Shown here: one piece after another, positions 12,758 through 15,134 of the stretch
Numbering within the stretch: the first letter of the stretch is position 1
Layout of the letters: each line of letters opens with the position of its first letter
Source of the DNA: Pseudomonadota bacterium
Lineage (GTDB): Bacteria > Pseudomonadota > Gammaproteobacteria > Steroidobacterales > Steroidobacteraceae
NCBI GenBank assembly: GCA_023433465.1
Contig: JAEZCR010000005.1
Location: 1-15,134 of the forward strand
Length of the DNA: 15,134 nt
Direction: 5' to 3'
Position numbers and translations under genes: made by a program
Notes under the pieces: model-generated
The model's input: only the letters and a program-made list of their open reading frames with translations
Told to the model about the DNA's origin: nothing
Database searches by the model: none

Positions 12758-15134
12758 ATGCAGCAGATCAAGATACGCGGCGCCCGCACACACAATCTCA
12801 AGAACGTCGACCTCACGCTGCAGCGTGACAAGCTGATCGTCATCACGGGTCTGTCCGGATCCGGAAAATCCTCGCTCGCCTTCGACACGTTGTACGCCGA
12901 AGGCCAGCGCCGCTACGTCGAGTCGCTGTCCGCGTACGCGCGCCAGTTCCTCTCGATGATGGACAAGCCGGACGTCGACAGCATCGAGGGACTCTCGCCC
13001 GCGATCGCGATCGAGCAGAAGGCGACCTCGCACAATCCGCGCTCGACGGTCGGCACCGTCACCGAGATCTACGACTATCTACGCCTGCTGTTCGCTCGTG
13101 CCGGCATCGCGCGCTGCCCGGACCATGGCGTGCCGCTCGAGGCGCAGACCGTGAGCCAGATGGTCGACCAGCTTCTCGAGCTACCAGACGGGCTCGCGGT
13201 GCTGCTGCTCGCGCCGCTGGTGGTGGACCGCAAGGGTGAGCACGCGGAGACCTTCGAGACTTTACGCGGCCAGGGATTCGTGCGCGCGCGCATCGACGGT
13301 CGCGTGCACGAGCTGGACGCATTGCCGAAGATCGACCCGAAGAAGAAGCACACGGTCGAGGCCGTGGTGGATAGATTGCGCATCCGGCCGGACGCGCAGC
13401 AGCGCCTCGCCGAGTCGCTCGAAACCGCGCTCAAGCTCTCGGGCGGCACCGCGCGCATGGTTCCGTACGAGAGCGACCAACCCGGCGCGTCGGAGGGAAC
13501 ACTGTTCTCGTCGCGCCAGGCCTGCCCCGAATGCGGTTACAGCGTCGCGGCGCTGGAACCGAAGATGTTCTCCTTCAACAGCCCCGCCGGTGCCTGCCCC
13601 ACCTGCGACGGGATCGGGCTCAAGGATTTCTTCGATCCGAAACGCGTCGTCGCCTATCCACATCTCTCGCTCGCGGGCGGCGCGATCAAGAGCTGGGACC
13701 GCAAGAACGCGTACTACTACGCGTTGATCACCGCGATGGCGAAGCACTACAAGTTCGATCCGGAGACGCCGTGGGAAGACCTGTCGAAGAAAGCGCAACA
13801 GGTGATGCTGTACGGCAGCGGCAACGAGGAAGTCGAGTTCCGCTACATGCACGGCAACGGACGCACGACGAAGAAGAAGCATCGTTTCGAGGGCATCATT
13901 CCGAATCTCGAACGGCGCTACAAGGAGACGGATTCGCTGCCGGTGCGCGAGGAGCTCGCGAAGTACCTCGGCACGCAGCCCTGTCCCGACTGCAACGGCA
14001 CCCGCCTGAATCGCACCGCGCGCAACGTGTTCGTCGGCACGCATTCGTTGCCCGAGATCGCGCACCTCACCGTAGGTGATGCGAAATCGCTGTTCGGTTC
14101 GCTCGACGTGACCGGCTGGCGCGCGGAAGTGGCCGACAAGATCGTGAAGGAAGTCGGTGACCGGCTGCGTTTCCTGGTCGACGTCGGGCTCGACTATCTG
14201 ACGCTCGATCGCAGCGCGGAATCGCTGTCGGGCGGCGAAGCGCAGCGCATCCGGCTCGCGAGCCAGGTGGGTTCGGGCCTCACGGGCGTCATGTACATCC
14301 TCGACGAGCCTTCGATCGGCCTGCACCAGCGCGACAACCAGCGCCTGCTGAACACGCTCAAGCACCTGCGCGATCTCGGCAACACCGTGCTCGTCGTCGA
14401 GCACGACGAGGATGCTATCCGCTCGGCCGACGAAGTCGTCGACATCGGTCCCGGCGCGGGCGTACACGGCGGCGAGATCGTCGCGCACGGCACTCCCGCG
14501 GAAATCGAGAAGAACCCGGCATCGCTGACGGGGCAGTATCTTTCCGGCCGCAAACAGATCGCACTGCCCGGCTTGCGCACGCCGTTCGATCCGAAACGCG
14601 TGATCGACGTGGTCGGCGCGAGCGGCAACAATCTCAAGAACGTCTCGGCGAAGTTTCCGCTCGGACTGTTCACGTGTGTCACCGGTGTCTCGGGTTCGGG
14701 CAAGTCGACGCTCGTGATCGACACCTTGTTCGCGCACGCCAATCACGAGCTCAATGGCACCGTGATGGACATGGCGCCCTGCGACGAGATCAAGGGCCTG
14801 AAGGAGATCGATCGCATCATCGACATCGATCAGAGCCCGATCGGACGCACGCCGCGCTCGAATCCGGCGACCTACACGGGGTTGTTTGGACCGCTGCGCG
14901 AGCTGTTCGCGGAAGTGCCTGAAGCGCGTACGCGCGGCTACGACGCGGGACGCTTCAGCTTCAACGTGAAGGGCGGACGCTGCGAGGCCTGCCAGGGCGA
15001 CGGCCTCATCAAGGTCGAGATGCACTTCCTGCCGGACGTCTACGTGCCCTGCGACGTGTGCAAGGGCCAGCGCTACAACCGCGAGACGCTCGAGATCCGC
15101 TGGCGCGGCAAGAACATCCACGAAGTGCTGCAGA
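12758..15134 (+). CDS. uvrA: UvrA, excinuclease ABC subunit A (partial, C-terminus beyond right edge)
   Basis: The frame is open from ATG 12758 to the window end: 792 codons of a protein usually around 940 residues. It starts MQQIKIRGARTHNLKNVDL, typical of UvrA. Seen in order: Walker A of the first ATPase (GLSGSGKSS, 31-39), a zinc module C256-x2-C259 ... C280-x2-C283, ABC signature LSGGEAQ (490-496), Walker B MYILDEPSIGL (512-522), second Walker A GVSGSGKST (643-651), and the second zinc module C742-x2-C745 ... C765-x2-C768. The last part, with the second signature and Walker B, is missing. UvrA dimers find bulky DNA lesions and load UvrB in nucleotide excision repair in the cytoplasm. A GAGGA sequence lies 14 bases before the ATG, a little far. 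No frameshift or lost key residue is seen. Confidence 0.97.
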   Translation, partial: MQQIKIRGARTHNLKNVDLTLQRDKLIVITGLSGSGKSSLAFDTLYAEGQRRYVESLSAYARQFLSMMDKPDVDSIEGLSPAIAIEQKATSHNPRSTVGTVTEIYDYLRLLFARAGIARCPDHGVPLEAQTVSQMVDQLLELPDGLAVLLLAPLVVDRKGEHAETFETLRGQGFVRARIDGRVHELDALPKIDPKKKHTVEAVVDRLRIRPDAQQRLAESLETALKLSGGTARMVPYESDQPGASEGTLFSSRQACPECGYSVAALEPKMFSFNSPAGACPTCDGIGLKDFFDPKRVVAYPHLSLAGGAIKSWDRKNAYYYALITAMAKHYKFDPETPWEDLSKKAQQVMLYGSGNEEVEFRYMHGNGRTTKKKHRFEGIIPNLERRYKETDSLPVREELAKYLGTQPCPDCNGTRLNRTARNVFVGTHSLPEIAHLTVGDAKSLFGSLDVTGWRAEVADKIVKEVGDRLRFLVDVGLDYLTLDRSAESLSGGEAQRIRLASQVGSGLTGVMYILDEPSIGLHQRDNQRLLNTLKHLRDLGNTVLVVEHDEDAIRSADEVVDIGPGAGVHGGEIVAHGTPAEIEKNPASLTGQYLSGRKQIALPGLRTPFDPKRVIDVVGASGNNLKNVSAKFPLGLFTCVTGVSGSGKSTLVIDTLFAHANHELNGTVMDMAPCDEIKGLKEIDRIIDIDQSPIGRTPRSNPATYTGLFGPLRELFAEVPEARTRGYDAGRFSFNVKGGRCEACQGDGLIKVEMHFLPDVYVPCDVCKGQRYNRETLEIRWRGKNIHEVLQ

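Noticed and set aside
13262..15121. Long open frame on the minus strand opposite uvrA
   Set aside because: It lies fully antisense to a clear UvrA sequence, and its translation is rich in Arg, Ala, Val, His and Asp with no recognisable domain, as expected from the high-GC complement of a real gene.

Overview
This is a high-GC (roughly two-thirds G+C by eye), densely coded stretch of bacterial chromosome. Signal peptides, a Tat substrate, an outer-membrane-type beta-barrel and a lipoprotein point to a Gram-negative. The gene content (SapC, LacI and sugar porter together; a GMC dehydrogenase with a gluconate-dehydrogenase subunit 3; a DUF3570/ApbE cluster) fits a sugar-using gammaproteobacterium of the Steroidobacter/Xanthomonadales/Nevskiales type. 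That placement is inference. I see no insertion sequence, tRNA, rRNA or CRISPR array, and no gene-free stretch longer than about 300 bases.

Left part (1-8570, all minus strand). Reading leftward from 8570: a Nudix hydrolase; a membrane-anchored AraC-type regulator; a secreted esterase-fold protein that has lost its catalytic Ser and His; a SapC-family protein; a LacI-type repressor overlapping a sugar-porter MFS transporter; a tight run of VOC/PhnB-like protein, 75-residue membrane protein, Tat-exported gluconate-2-dehydrogenase subunit 3-like protein, and a GMC flavoprotein dehydrogenase cut off by the left edge. Together this looks like a carbohydrate uptake and periplasmic oxidation region: the LacI protein probably senses the sugar, the MFS protein imports it, and the GMC enzyme with its small subunit oxidises a sugar in the periplasm.

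Right part (8571-15134, all plus strand). A compact cluster encodes a periplasmic thioredoxin-like protein, a DUF4266 lipoprotein ending in a Gly-rich CxC tail, a DUF3570 beta-barrel protein, an ApbE-type FAD:protein FMN transferase and a di-heme cytochrome b561-like membrane protein. Published work on ApbE-linked clusters reported DUF3570 as a flavinylation substrate. The copy here carries a DSLTGASP motif that fits FMN attachment at Thr90. The likely theme is electron transfer from the quinone pool through cytochrome b to a flavinylated cell-envelope protein, with the thioredoxin-like protein and the CxC lipoprotein as accessory redox parts. The terminal acceptor is unknown. This cluster is the most interesting part of the window.

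The window ends inside uvrA (excision-repair ATPase), preceded by a tandem repeat that includes a LexA-box-like sequence.
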